Notes: generated from the letters alone by a model not told the origin. Counted from the stretch's first letter, positions 1 to 6,573 are shown. The stretch is 20,801 bases of DNA from RPQK01 sp041946865 (GCA_041946865.1 JBHGBF010000106.1:1-20801); one strand, 5' to 3'. Program-made: numbers and translations.

Positions 1-29
1 AAAAAACCAGAGGATACGCTCGCTCTCAT
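1..29 (-). CDS. possible 5' end of a further gene, cut by the window edge
   Basis: An ATG at 29-27 overlaps the TGA of the upstream HEAT-like gene in the classic ATGA arrangement, and the frame stays open to the window edge (about nine codons). This pattern is common for coupled genes in bacterial operons. No clear Shine-Dalgarno is seen and nothing can be said about the product. The overlap is the only support. Confidence 0.25.
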
Positions 30-574
30 GCCGTACACAACTTTCGACTATATCTCATCTGCTCTTGCCTGCCGGCGTACTTGGCTAGTACCAAGACGTA
101 GCCGGTGCGCCGGGACCGATTAAAGGAAGCATTTGAGTAGAATCTATGATTCAAGAGCTCCCAAACCTCCCTGGACTTCTCCGTGTCTTTCGCCAGGATC
201 GATGCCAGCGCCTCGGGTACTCTGCCGCCTCTCTGTACTGCATCGAGCAGTAAGGGTCCGGCCCCTTCGATTTCCAGATCCACAATTAAAGAGGTCAAAT
301 TTAGGGAGTATTGCGCATAGTCTTCTTGAGGGACAGCTAAAGGTGCGCCGGCCAAGATAGCAGCTTCGCTTCCGCGCATTTTCTGGAGGTTTTCAGAGAA
401 AACCGAAAGCACCGCATTCCGAATTTCATCGTCACTCGCGCAGTCCTCCTTTCGGATGCGGGTTATGGCCTCGACTCGCTTTTGCCAGTCCTCGCTCTTC
501 AACATGGCCACCAACTCGGATGCCGATTGGCAAGGCCCCTCACTCAGAATCAACATCAGCAGAATTGTAAGCAT
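26..574 (-). CDS. secreted HEAT-repeat-like hypothetical protein
   Basis: The 182-aa protein starts with a short hydrophobic stretch (residues 1-11, MLTILLMLILS) that looks like a Sec signal. A helical region follows from about residue 19; the segment with ELVAMLKSEDWQKRVEAI resembles one HEAT/armadillo-type helical repeat. I do not recognise a named family and see no catalytic motif. The ATG at 574 is preceded by a GAGGTGA Shine-Dalgarno lying inside the 3' end of the peptidase gene. The two genes overlap by 35 bp, which suggests translational coupling and a related exported function. It could be a scaffold or immunity-like partner of the peptidase, but that is only inference from position. 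Confidence 0.6.
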   Translation of the reverse strand: MLTILLMLILSEGPCQSASELVAMLKSEDWQKRVEAITRIRKEDCASDDEIRNAVLSVFSENLQKMRGSEAAILAGAPLAVPQEDYAQYSLNLTSLIVDLEIEGAGPLLLDAVQRGGRVPEALASILAKDTEKSREVWELLNHRFYSNASFNRSRRTGYVLVLAKYAGRQEQMRYSRKLCTA

Positions 575-1200
575 ACGCTTTCACCTCGTCACCACTGCAG
601 TGAACCCACGTTCTGGTCTGATCGTAGTCCTCTAGAACAGCCCCGTGGGCAGTGGCTGCATTCGCCAGGATGTCCCAATCAGCTCTGTTTACTTGCCCAT
701 CACCATTGAAGTCCCTCACGTCAATGTCCGCAGCCATTCCGTAAATGTGGCGACTGTTCACAGCCGCTCCGGGTTGGTGGCTGTTGTGTATTGGGCATCG
801 GTACCCTGAGTTGACAACCATCGCGTCTCCGAAGCTCCCTCTCACCGCCTCCAGATTATCCATGATCAGCCAGAGCTGCCATTGATGCTGCCGGCAATCG
901 CACGCTCCCTCAGAAAACTCGAAGTGAGGCGTGGGTGGCCGGTCCGGTGCAAAATTGCCGCAATCCGGGACGCTGTTTTTCTGCATGTCCAGATACTGCT
1001 GCCTCAGTTTGTCGATTCCGTCCTGCGTAACGACAGCCTCCGAGGACTGTCGGTGGGTAGTGTCGACATTGATGGAAGCGGTGACGCCATAGGAAATTGC
1101 TTGCATCCTTCCATTCGGGGCGGGCGTCACCAGTGAATCAGTGACAGAGACCGACGCATAACTTCCAGAGGGAGGGTTCGGAATGTACGTGCATTCCTCC

Positions 1201-1227
1201 TTTGGGGCAGGACTGACCTGCCCCAAA
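1201..1227. repeat. perfect 10-bp stem hairpin inside the peptidase gene
   Basis: TTTGGGGCAG and CTGCCCCAAA form a perfect inverted repeat around a 7-nt loop, within the linker region of the M15 peptidase coding sequence. No T-run follows on either strand, so it is not a typical intrinsic terminator. It could fold in the mRNA or be chance. Confidence 0.6.
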
Positions 1228-1366
1228 GGGCCTATGGCGGTGTGGACAACACCGGGAAGGACCAGTCGCCTGGTCACCGCCGTGGCAAACCAGCCAGGAA
1301 TGGCGCGACCGCAACTTCCCTGACCTGCAGGACCTGGCGCAAGCTGAGCTACCGCGACACCGGTCC

Positions 1367-1406
1367 CAGCCGCCATCAGTACAGCGCAGCCGCCATCAGT
1401 ACAGCG
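1367..1406. repeat. exact 20-bp tandem duplication disrupting the signal peptide
   Basis: The unit CAGCCGCCATCAGTACAGCG occurs twice head-to-tail with no mismatch (1367-1386 and 1387-1406). Twenty is not a multiple of three, so gain of the second copy shifts the M15 peptidase frame. Removing one copy restores an open frame from the ATG at 1429 to the stop at 540. Confidence 0.95.
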
Positions 1407-1663
1407 AGAAATTTGGCAGGAGTGATCATGGTGCCCCCTTAGGTAGAGAGGGTTGATGTTTCTTGCCAGCGCCGATTCTCGCTCCCTGCTCAACGGAGTG
1501 CCAGAGAATTTGTAAATACCAAAGTGCATGCTTCATGAGCGTGCTTTCTGGAGCGCGGAGGCAACCTGTGCCCCGTGCGGATCTCCACTGCACCCTGCTT
1601 CAGAACGTCAGCAGGCGTTCGTTCATTCTTGAGTCATTGTCCCGCTGTACACTATCAGATGAA

Positions 1664-1683
1664 TTGAGGGCCGCGGCCCTCAA
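1664..1683. promoter_or_regulatory. perfect 20-bp palindrome upstream of tcmP (candidate operator or hairpin)
   Basis: TTGAGGGCCGCGGCCCTCAA reads identically on both strands and ends 29 bp before the tcmP ATG. The position, just downstream of a weak promoter-like pair (TTGAGT at 1630 and TATCAG near 1653), would suit a dimeric repressor or an RNA hairpin in the 5' leader. The palindrome is seen directly; the function is inferred. Confidence 0.5.
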
Positions 1684-1712
1684 GTATCAGGGACTCGGCG
1701 CCGGGGAGACCA

Positions 1713-2594
1713 ATGGACAAGACGAGGCAGCAATTCGGCGGAGACTGGACCGAGGAGAAACTCCGGGCGCTCGGCAAATACCTGGCAGCCTATACGACCA
1801 TCATGGCGAAGCAGAGGTTTCGATTCGCCTACATCGACGCATTCGCCGGAACGGGTTATCGAGAGGCCAGGGACGAAGACAATCCGAACGAGCTCCTTTT
1901 GCCCGAGCTCGCGGCCGATGACACCCAGGCCTTCGTTCGCGGCTCTGCCCGGATTGCACTTGAGGTACGGCCGCGGTTTGACAAGTACATCTTCGTGGAG
2001 AAGGACCCTAGCCGATTTTCCGAGTTGGAGAGACTGAGGGATGAGCACGACTCTCTCCGAGATGACATTCGGCTGGTGAATCAGGATGCGAACCCCTTTC
2101 TCAAAAAGATGTGCTCACAATCCGGCTGGGACAAGCGACGCGCGGTGCTTTTTCTGGATCCGTTCGGGATGCAGGTCCCCTGGGATACCATTCAGGCCAT
2201 CGCCGGAACGAAGGCGATTGACCTATGGCTTCTTTTCCCACTGGGAATCGCTGTGAACCGCTTGCTCCGAAGAGACAGCAAGATCAGCGAGGGCGTGAAG
2301 GAGAGCTTGAATCAGGTCTTTGGGACCGATGATTGGTATAAGGATTTCTACGAAACCAGATCGGTTCGAAGTCTGTTTGGGGCGGAGGAAAAGACCGAGA
2401 GGATCGTAAGGGTTGAGGAGATCGGGCAATATTATGTGAAGCGGCTCGAAACGGTTTTCGCCGGGGTGGCGCCGAATCCGTTGCCGCTTTTCAACTCACG
2501 TCGAACTCCGCTCTACCTTCTCTGCTTTGCCGCCGCCAACCCGAAAGGCAGGCCGATCGCCGTTAAGATAGCGCAGCATATCCTGAGAAGTTGA
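1713..2594 (+). CDS. tcmP: three-Cys-motif partner protein TcmP (methyltransferase-like)
   Basis: The 293-aa protein matches the TcmP family, defined by its habit of sitting beside a three-Cys-motif DUF5131 gene, as here. The visible motifs fit a class I SAM-dependent methyltransferase fold: YIDAFAGTGYRE at residues 40-51 (motif I, D-x-F-x-G-x-G), FVEKDPSRFSEL near 94-105 (acidic residue after strand 2) and LFLDPFGMQVPW at 147-157 (motif IV, DPFG in place of DPPY). The molecular role of the family is not settled to my knowledge. A methyltransferase activity is inference from motifs. The start is supported by GGGGAG six bases upstream. The next gene begins 7 bp after the stop, so the two should be co-transcribed. 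A perfect palindrome 30 bp upstream may regulate the pair. The reading frame is intact, unlike many neighbours to the right. Confidence 0.88.
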   Translation: MDKTRQQFGGDWTEEKLRALGKYLAAYTTIMAKQRFRFAYIDAFAGTGYREARDEDNPNELLLPELAADDTQAFVRGSARIALEVRPRFDKYIFVEKDPSRFSELERLRDEHDSLRDDIRLVNQDANPFLKKMCSQSGWDKRRAVLFLDPFGMQVPWDTIQAIAGTKAIDLWLLFPLGIAVNRLLRRDSKISEGVKESLNQVFGTDDWYKDFYETRSVRSLFGAEEKTERIVRVEEIGQYYVKRLETVFAGVAPNPLPLFNSRRTPLYLLCFAAANPKGRPIAVKIAQHILRS

Positions 2595-2600
2595 GGATGT

Positions 2601-3326
2601 ATGGCGTCAACGAAAATCGAGTGGACCGAATCAACCTGGAACCCGCTCACCGGCTGTACCAAGGTCAGCCTGGGATGCAAGAACTGCTATGCGGAGCGGC
2701 TCGCGATCCGGCTGAGAGCCATGGGACAGCCTAACTACGCGAACGGGTTCCGGCTCACTTTGCATCCGCGTTCCCTGCGGCTTCCCCTGAAGTGGAAAAC
2801 CCCACAACGTATTTTCGTAAACTCGATGAGCGACCTGTTTCACGCCGATGTTCCCGTGCCGTTCATCCGTGAGGTGTTCTCGGTGATGAAATCAGCCTGG
2901 TGGCATCGGTTCCAGGTGCTTACCAAGCGCTCCTGTCGGCTTCGAGACCTGAGTGACCAGCTCGAGTGGGGGTCGAACATCTGGATGGGTGTCAGCGTCG
3001 AGAACGAGGACTTCACTTATCGGATCGACGATCTTCGAAAGACGGGTGCCGCCGTCAAATTCCTGTCGCTGGAACCCCTCCTTGGTCCTGTCCGGGACCT
3101 TAATCTGGACTGGATTGACTGGGTAATCGTCGGAGGCGAGTCCGGCCCAAGAGCAAGGCGAATGGACCCAACCTGGGTAACCGAGATCCGCGATCAGTGC
3201 GTGGCCGCCGGCGTCCCGTTCTTCTTCAAACAATGGGGCGGCACCAACAAGAAGAAAGCGGGCAGACTGCTGGAAGGGCGAACTTGGGAGGAAATGCCGG
3301 CTTGTGATGGTGTCCGAACCGGTTAA
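2601..3326 (+). CDS. DUF5131 / phage Gp37-Gp68 family three-Cys protein (probable Fe-S, radical-SAM-like)
   Basis: The 241-aa protein opens with KIEWTESTWNPLTGC and carries C19-x6-C26-x2-C29 (GCTKVSLGCKNCYAE), the three-Cys motif that defines the family. Other conserved blocks are FVNSMSDLFH, QVLTKR, WMGVSVEN, FLSLEPLLGP, WVIVGGESG and FFFKQWGG. A three-cysteine cluster followed by a TIM-barrel-like pattern suggests a [4Fe-4S] radical-SAM-type enzyme, but the spacing is not the canonical C-x3-C-x2-C and no substrate is known to me. The family occurs in phages and bacterial accessory regions. GAGG lies six bases before the ATG. It follows tcmP by 6 bp and is surely its functional partner. The final residues (about 233-241) are poorly conserved in character. 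Confidence 0.88.
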   Translation: MASTKIEWTESTWNPLTGCTKVSLGCKNCYAERLAIRLRAMGQPNYANGFRLTLHPRSLRLPLKWKTPQRIFVNSMSDLFHADVPVPFIREVFSVMKSAWWHRFQVLTKRSCRLRDLSDQLEWGSNIWMGVSVENEDFTYRIDDLRKTGAAVKFLSLEPLLGPVRDLNLDWIDWVIVGGESGPRARRMDPTWVTEIRDQCVAAGVPFFFKQWGGTNKKKAGRLLEGRTWEEMPACDGVRTG

Positions 3327-3381
3327 ACATTGAGAGCCTCACTCTGTCACCCTTGAGAGTCACGCCCTACAGGACCCTTGA

Positions 3382-3638
3382 ATGCAGGGGAGACAGAGAA
3401 CGATGCTGCGGGAAAAGCTCGAGTCAAATCATCGACATTTTCAGCGAGACAGACAGCGGGTGATCAACCGGATCATGAAGCTGGCAGAGGATCCGAGGCG
3501 CGAAGGCTGCGAGAAGCTTTCCGGCCAGGACCGTTACAGGGTGAGGCAAGGACGGTACCGAATTCTTTACACCATTAACGATGAAGAGTGATCATCGTTG
3601 TCGTCAGAGTCGGCCACCGCCGCGATGTCTACCGATAG
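3382..3638 (+). pseudogene. frameshifted RelE/ParE-family toxin remnant
   Basis: Positions 3382-3591 encode a 69-aa frame whose middle is clearly RelE/ParE: ...RQRVINRIMKLAEDPR, GCEKLSGQDRYRVRQG and RYRILYTINDEE. It stops at 3589-3591. The expected C-terminal strand continues at once in the next frame, IIVVVRVGHRRDVYR, to a TAG at 3636-3638. A single lost base explains this. The first 20 or so residues do not match the family, and a better-looking start (NDAAGKAR) lies in another frame, so the 5' end may also be damaged. RelE toxins cleave ribosome-bound mRNA; ParE toxins poison gyrase. No adjacent antitoxin gene was recognised. It appears dead unless the break is a sequencing error. Confidence 0.8.
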
Positions 3639-3919
3639 CGAAGCCATCGAAGTGCGACACGTGTTACGCGACGCTTAAATCCGGGAGCTGTGCAGCGGAT
3701 TGAATCCAGGATTTCAGTTTCAGCTCTTGCCAGAGATAGCGCACTGTTGACCACCCCTAACCCCACAGCAGCTGCCGATCATGTCTGATCACCGAGATGG
3801 CGAGGCCATTTGGCGGCTACGGTAACAAACGGTTCCAGAACACTCATCGTGACCCAGTCCCAGGCCAGTCGGGGCGTGTTTTCGGCAGACCCTGGTCGCC
3901 GAGAGGCTCCGTCTGTGCG
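3639..3919. other. non-coding stretch without recognisable gene
   Basis: No frame here shows family-like sequence. It lies between the RelE remnant and the DUF4160 remnant and probably holds eroded 5' sequence of the latter; a short R-R-E-A...W stretch near 3898-3926 in another frame is reminiscent of DUF4160. Confidence 0.4.
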
Positions 3920-3997
3920 GTAATGGCGGAACTCAGTCAGAACTGGGAGCTGGCCGAGGCCCGGAAGCCGCTTCGGCCGGTTGCACCGTTGGAGTAG
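3920..3997 (+). pseudogene. C-terminal remnant of a DUF4160 protein
   Basis: The 25 residues ending at the TAG (VMAELSQNWELAEA then RKPLRPVAPLE) match the characteristic DUF4160 C-terminus, which typically runs WxELHxxELxxNWExA followed by KPLxxIxPLE. Upstream the frame loses all similarity, and the expected N-terminal HxHVH-type region was not found in any frame. It sits 6 bp before the DUF2442 remnant. DUF4160 and DUF2442 genes are commonly adjacent, which supports both calls. The function of the pair is not established; a toxin-antitoxin-like role is sometimes suspected. Confidence 0.65.
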
Positions 3998-4003
3998 GGT
4001 CGT

Positions 4004-4251
4004 ATGATTCGTGTAATCCAGTGTCGCGACATCTCGGAGTATAGGATCTGGCTTCGGTTCAACGACGGCGTCGAGGGCGAGCTGGACCTCGAAAGGGAGC
4101 TAGAGAGGGGGAAGTGTTTGAACCCTTGCGAGATCTAGACACCTTTCGTTCGTTCAACCTTCACCCCGAGCTTCATACCGTCGTCCGGCCTAACGGGGCC
4201 GACTTCGCACCTGAATTTCTTCATGATTGCGTCCAGGCGGCAGCTGCGTGA
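4004..4251 (+). pseudogene. frameshifted DUF2442 protein
   Basis: The ATG at 4004 opens MIRVIQCRDISEYRIWLRF, then NDGVEGELDLERELERGK, a good DUF2442 N-terminus, but the frame stops at codon 45. The rest of the family pattern follows in the next frame: VFEPLRDLDTFRSF, LHPELHTVVRPNGADFAPEF and LHDC to the TGA at 4249-4251. The span is 248 nt, one short of 83 codons. Restoring one G in the G5 run at 4107-4111 would give ERGEVFEPLRD, the expected junction. So this is a single-base deletion in a homopolymer, either real decay or a base-calling error. The upstream neighbour is the DUF4160 remnant. Confidence 0.8.
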
Positions 4252-4275
4252 TTCAGCGCCGCAAGGTGAAGGATC

Positions 4276-4334
4276 AGTGTGAGTTGTGAGCCTCTGACCC
4301 CGTTGACCATAATCAGCGTCCCTTATTTTCCCCG
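4276..4334 (+). repeat. REP-like repeat unit (element A forward plus element B reversed)
   Basis: Element A (GTGAGTTGTGAGCCTCTGACC core) is followed within 10 bp by element B on the opposite strand (read here as AGCGTCCCTTATTTTCCCC). The same A-B pair occurs as its reverse complement at 8326-8395, 160 bp upstream of a RAYT transposase remnant. Further A copies lie at 6539-6573, 6905-6939 and 6959-6993, and a further B at 8148-8165. Confidence 0.75.
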
Positions 4335-4392
4335 CGATTGTGGGATTTTGATAGTTGACGACCTCTTTCAGTCACCGATGATAGCCCAAGGG

Positions 4393-4959
4393 TCAGTGCC
4401 CGCTGCTCCGGCGCAACAAGTTGAGCCGGTCCAGGATCTCCGGGCTTTCCTTAGCCTCGGACAGAGGCGCCAATTGCTCCTCAACGTAAACCCAGTCCAG
4501 CTTTCCGCCCTGGCGTACGATGATCCCCTCCACATCCGCCCAATCCCGTTCCCGGTCCGCAAAAGCTTTCATGACGACCAGGTCTTCAGCGCTGCAGGTG
4601 CGCAACTCCAGCCCGGCGTAAAAAGGATGCATGGTGGACCGCGAGATCATCAGTTTTTCGAAGTCCAACCCGCCCAGCGCAATATCAATCGGGTAACCGG
4701 TGCTGGAGTTGAGGAGCAACACTCTTCGAGCGAGGGCGAACGAGCGCATGTCAGGGAGGCGTGCCCTGAACGCCTCCAGTAGAGGGTCCACGTAGCGGAC
4801 TTCATCTCCGAAGCCTGTCAAGAGGGTCAAATCGAGATCCCTGGTCAACCGCGGTTCTCCCCAGCGCAGCACTGCGATGCCCCCGATGAAACAGAATTCC
4901 CAGCGACGCGAAACCAGGAAAGATTGGACCTCGAGACCTGCTTCAAGAAGACCGTTCAC
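4393..4959 (-). CDS. AbiEii-like nucleotidyltransferase (toxin-type)
   Basis: The 188-aa protein has the polymerase-beta-like nucleotidyltransferase signature: FIGGIAVLRWG at residues 24-34, then LTRDLDLTLL with the DxD metal pair at 41 and 43, and a third acidic residue in YPIDIALGG (D92). Motifs and size resemble AbiEii/MenT-type toxins, which inactivate tRNA or proteins by nucleotide transfer. A further family-like element is SAEDLVVMKAFADRERDWADVEGI. The ATG overlaps the TGA of the upstream 71-codon gene by 4 bp (ATGA), the normal layout for such pairs. It is intact although the genes on either side are broken. A non-toxic nucleotidyltransferase of the same fold is the main alternative. 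Confidence 0.8.
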   Translation of the reverse strand: MNGLLEAGLEVQSFLVSRRWEFCFIGGIAVLRWGEPRLTRDLDLTLLTGFGDEVRYVDPLLEAFRARLPDMRSFALARRVLLLNSSTGYPIDIALGGLDFEKLMISRSTMHPFYAGLELRTCSAEDLVVMKAFADRERDWADVEGIIVRQGGKLDWVYVEEQLAPLSEAKESPEILDRLNLLRRSSGH

Positions 4960-5171
4960 GGGCGCAGTCGGGAGAAAATGGCCTGTTGTTCAACGAGTCC
5001 GGAGCTTGTTCGAACGGGCAGCTCGGAAAGGACTGCTTCCAAGACGCCGGACATTGAGTGGATGAATTGCGCGGTATCGGCCGCTCGAATCTCCTCCCGC
5101 CGCAACTTTGCCAAGAAGGCACTCCGCTCTCTCCACTGGGCCACAAAAGCGTGAGCGTCCTTTCTTGACAT
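4956..5171 (-). CDS. small partner of the nucleotidyltransferase (putative antitoxin)
   Basis: A 71-aa, mostly helical, charged protein (MSRKDAHAFVAQWRERSAFL...) ends with a TGA that overlaps the nucleotidyltransferase ATG. The frame is open further upstream to 5261, but the ATG at 5171 gives the more natural, cytosolic N-terminus; the extended 5' part is rich in Cys/Phe and not protein-like. The Shine-Dalgarno is weak. I do not recognise the family. The antitoxin role is inferred only from size, order and coupling. Confidence 0.65.
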   Translation of the reverse strand: MSRKDAHAFVAQWRERSAFLAKLRREEIRAADTAQFIHSMSGVLEAVLSELPVRTSSGLVEQQAIFSRLRP

Positions 5172-5293
5172 AGCCAAAGAATAACAGAAAACGCGCGCCG
5201 GGAAGCTATTGAAAGAAAGGTGCAGGCAAGCGAATTCGAACCGCTGATCCCCTGCCTGCAAATCGGATCGGGGCCGTAAGGCAAAAGTGGATT

Positions 5294-5477
5294 ATGTTGC
5301 ACGCTTTGCGACACGCGCTGTCGCTCTCTCGCAAATCGCCTGGTTTTAGCGTGGTGGCCGTGCTGACGCTGGCGCTCGGTGTCGGGGGCCAGCACCTCTG
5401 TCTTCAGCCTGGTTAACTCGGTCCTGCTGGGCCCGCTGCCGTATGAGCAGCCGGAACAGCTGCCTGCGGCATGGCTT
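5294..5477 (+). pseudogene. 5' fragment of a MacB/ADOP-type ABC transporter permease
   Basis: From the ATG at 5294 the sequence reads LRHALSLSRKSPGFSVVAVL then TLALGVG, the standard first transmembrane segment of acidobacterial-type ADOP permeases, and then stops. The next frame carries on with STSVFSLVNSVLLGPLPYE and QPEQL, exactly the expected continuation. One extra G in the run after GGTGTC (near 5383) accounts for the shift. After about 5477 similarity ends abruptly where the antisense TPR gene begins. Full-length permeases are about 800 aa, so this is under a tenth of a gene, left by a rearrangement. Confidence 0.85.
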
Positions 5478-6376
5478 TCAGGGGCGATCCGCAGGAATTC
5501 CTCCAGTTCTGGGATTGCCTGCTCGTACTTGTGCTGCAGGGCAAAGGTGTGGGCGAGCAACAGATAGAGGTTTCCCTACCGAGGATGCGCTTCACGCGCT
5601 TTCCGAAAGTTCCTCTCCGCGTCATATAACTGATCGAGTCCGTAGTGGGTGCGTCCCAGTTCGTAGTAAAGAGACCAGGGATGGTTCACTTGCAGCCCGG
5701 CCGCCGCCGCCAGGCGTTGATGAGCTTTCGGGTAGCGTTTGAGATCATTCAAAACCAGGGCGCTGCCGAGCAGGGCTTCGTAGCAGCTCTTGTTCAGTCT
5801 AACGGACTCTTGGAACGCTTCGAGCGCTTCTGCACGCCTACCCTCTTGCAGGAACGAGGTTCCCAGCCCCGCGCAGGCCGCGGAATGCGAGGGATAGGCA
5901 CGCACGGCGGCCACGAAGAACTTCCTCACCTTCTCATAATGTCTCTCTTGGAGCTGGGCGATACCTTTCCTGTAATCAGACTGGGCGTTTGGAGCCGCCG
6001 CCAGATCGACTCGACCTACGGCGGGCACAGTCGATTGCGGCGCGGCCTCCGGCACCCCTCTCAAGACCAATTGGACATGATCGGACGCGATCAAATGGTC
6101 ATCATAGACAACCGAGATGTAGCGAGGAGCGGACGCCCTCAGCCGATAGTGTCCCTTCTCCAGATTAGTCAAAACCGCCCATCCTTCGGCCTGGGTGTAG
6201 ACCGGCTGTCCCGCCCAAGCCGCGAATCCTTCTGCCGCCATCTCTGCGCCTGGTATCGGCGCCCCCGCTTCGTCCTTGACCGTCACCTCGAGGTAAAGCC
6301 CGCGCTCGCCTGCCATAAGGGAACCGGCCTCAGGACGGATCAGCAGGAGCAACACCATCGCGGGTATTCGTTTCAT
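5478..6376 (-). pseudogene. exported carboxypeptidase-regulatory-like/TPR protein, with nonsense codon and truncated 3' end
   Basis: The ATG at 6376 has a strong AGGAGG Shine-Dalgarno and opens MKRIPAMVLLLLIRPEAG, a Sec signal. Residues about 22-105 resemble a carboxypeptidase-regulatory/CNA-B-like beta domain (LEVTVKDEAGAPIPGAEM ... KGHYRLRASAP). TPR repeats follow (YRKGIAQLQERHYEKVRKFF, AGLGTSFLQEGRRAEALEAF, YYELGRTHYGLDQLYDAERN). A TAG at 5578-5576 stops the frame at 266 codons. The same frame then continues with a further TPR, LYLLLAHTFALQHKYEQA then IPELEEFLRIAPES, so one nonsense change (for example AAG to TAG) split the gene. Past 5478 the sequence is the antisense of a permease fragment, so the 3' end is also lost. 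The 266-aa product may still be made and secreted. Confidence 0.75.
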
Positions 6377-6397
6377 GGTCAGCCTCCTGAAATTCGG

Positions 6398-6412
6398 TCG
6401 TCGAATCGACGA
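6398..6412. promoter_or_regulatory. 15-bp palindrome upstream of the TPR gene
   Basis: TCGTCGAATCGACGA is symmetric about its central base and lies 22-36 bp before the ATG at 6376. It could be a repressor site or leader hairpin; there is no further support. Confidence 0.3.
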
Positions 6413-6538
6413 AGTAAGGTGTGCCGGGCCCCAAGCCTCGGCGGGAAGCACACGAAGCCCCAGCAGGCACGAGCGACTGCCGCCCCTTCAATTCCAGGGC
6501 CACCCAGCCGGCGGTGACTGCCAGACACCCGTTTCCTT

Positions 6539-6573
6539 GTGACCGGGGTCAGAGGCCCACATCTCACAATCGG
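6539..6573 (-). repeat. REP-like element A, left arm of an inverted pair
   Basis: Read on the minus strand this 35-bp copy matches the copy at 6959-6993 at 34 of 35 positions (core CCTCTGACCCCGGTCAC). Weaker similarity extends outward through CTTCTCCCCGATTG and ACTGGCC, so the two arms behave as terminal inverted repeats of a roughly 460-bp unit. Confidence 0.75.

Larger units (their letters stand above)
540..1429 (-). pseudogene. M15-type (hedgehog/DD-peptidase fold) exported peptidase, frameshifted in its signal peptide
   Basis: The C-terminal half matches the peptidase M15_3 pattern: HFEFSEGACDC, then VVNSGYRCPIHN, SRHIYGMAADID and a terminal TWVHC. These supply the expected zinc-binding H...D and second H. 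The family cleaves D-Ala-containing peptidoglycan cross-links, so a periplasmic or cell-wall role is expected. An EF-hand/dockerin-like loop (DFNGDGQVNRAD) sits between the two zinc motifs. The natural start is the ATG at 1429, with an AAGGGGG Shine-Dalgarno 5' of it, opening with MITPAKFLAVLMAA. Reading from there hits a stop after 17 codons because an exact 20-bp duplication (1367-1406) shifts the frame. Without one copy the product would be about 289 aa with a good signal peptide. The downstream frame is open from 1376, where an internal ATG would give a 278-aa form with most of the signal peptide lost. It could be a pseudogene, a phase-variable gene or an assembly error. Confidence 0.75.

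Noticed and set aside
1201..1227. Hairpin considered as an intrinsic terminator
   Set aside because: It lies inside coding sequence and lacks a T-run on either strand.
1713..3326. TcmP-DUF5131 considered as part of a phage
   Set aside because: No other phage structural, integrase or packaging gene is seen in the window; family presence in phages alone is not enough.
5645..6517. A 290-codon plus-strand open frame opposite the TPR gene
   Set aside because: The minus strand has the signal peptide, Shine-Dalgarno and TPR pattern; the plus frame is an Arg-rich shadow.
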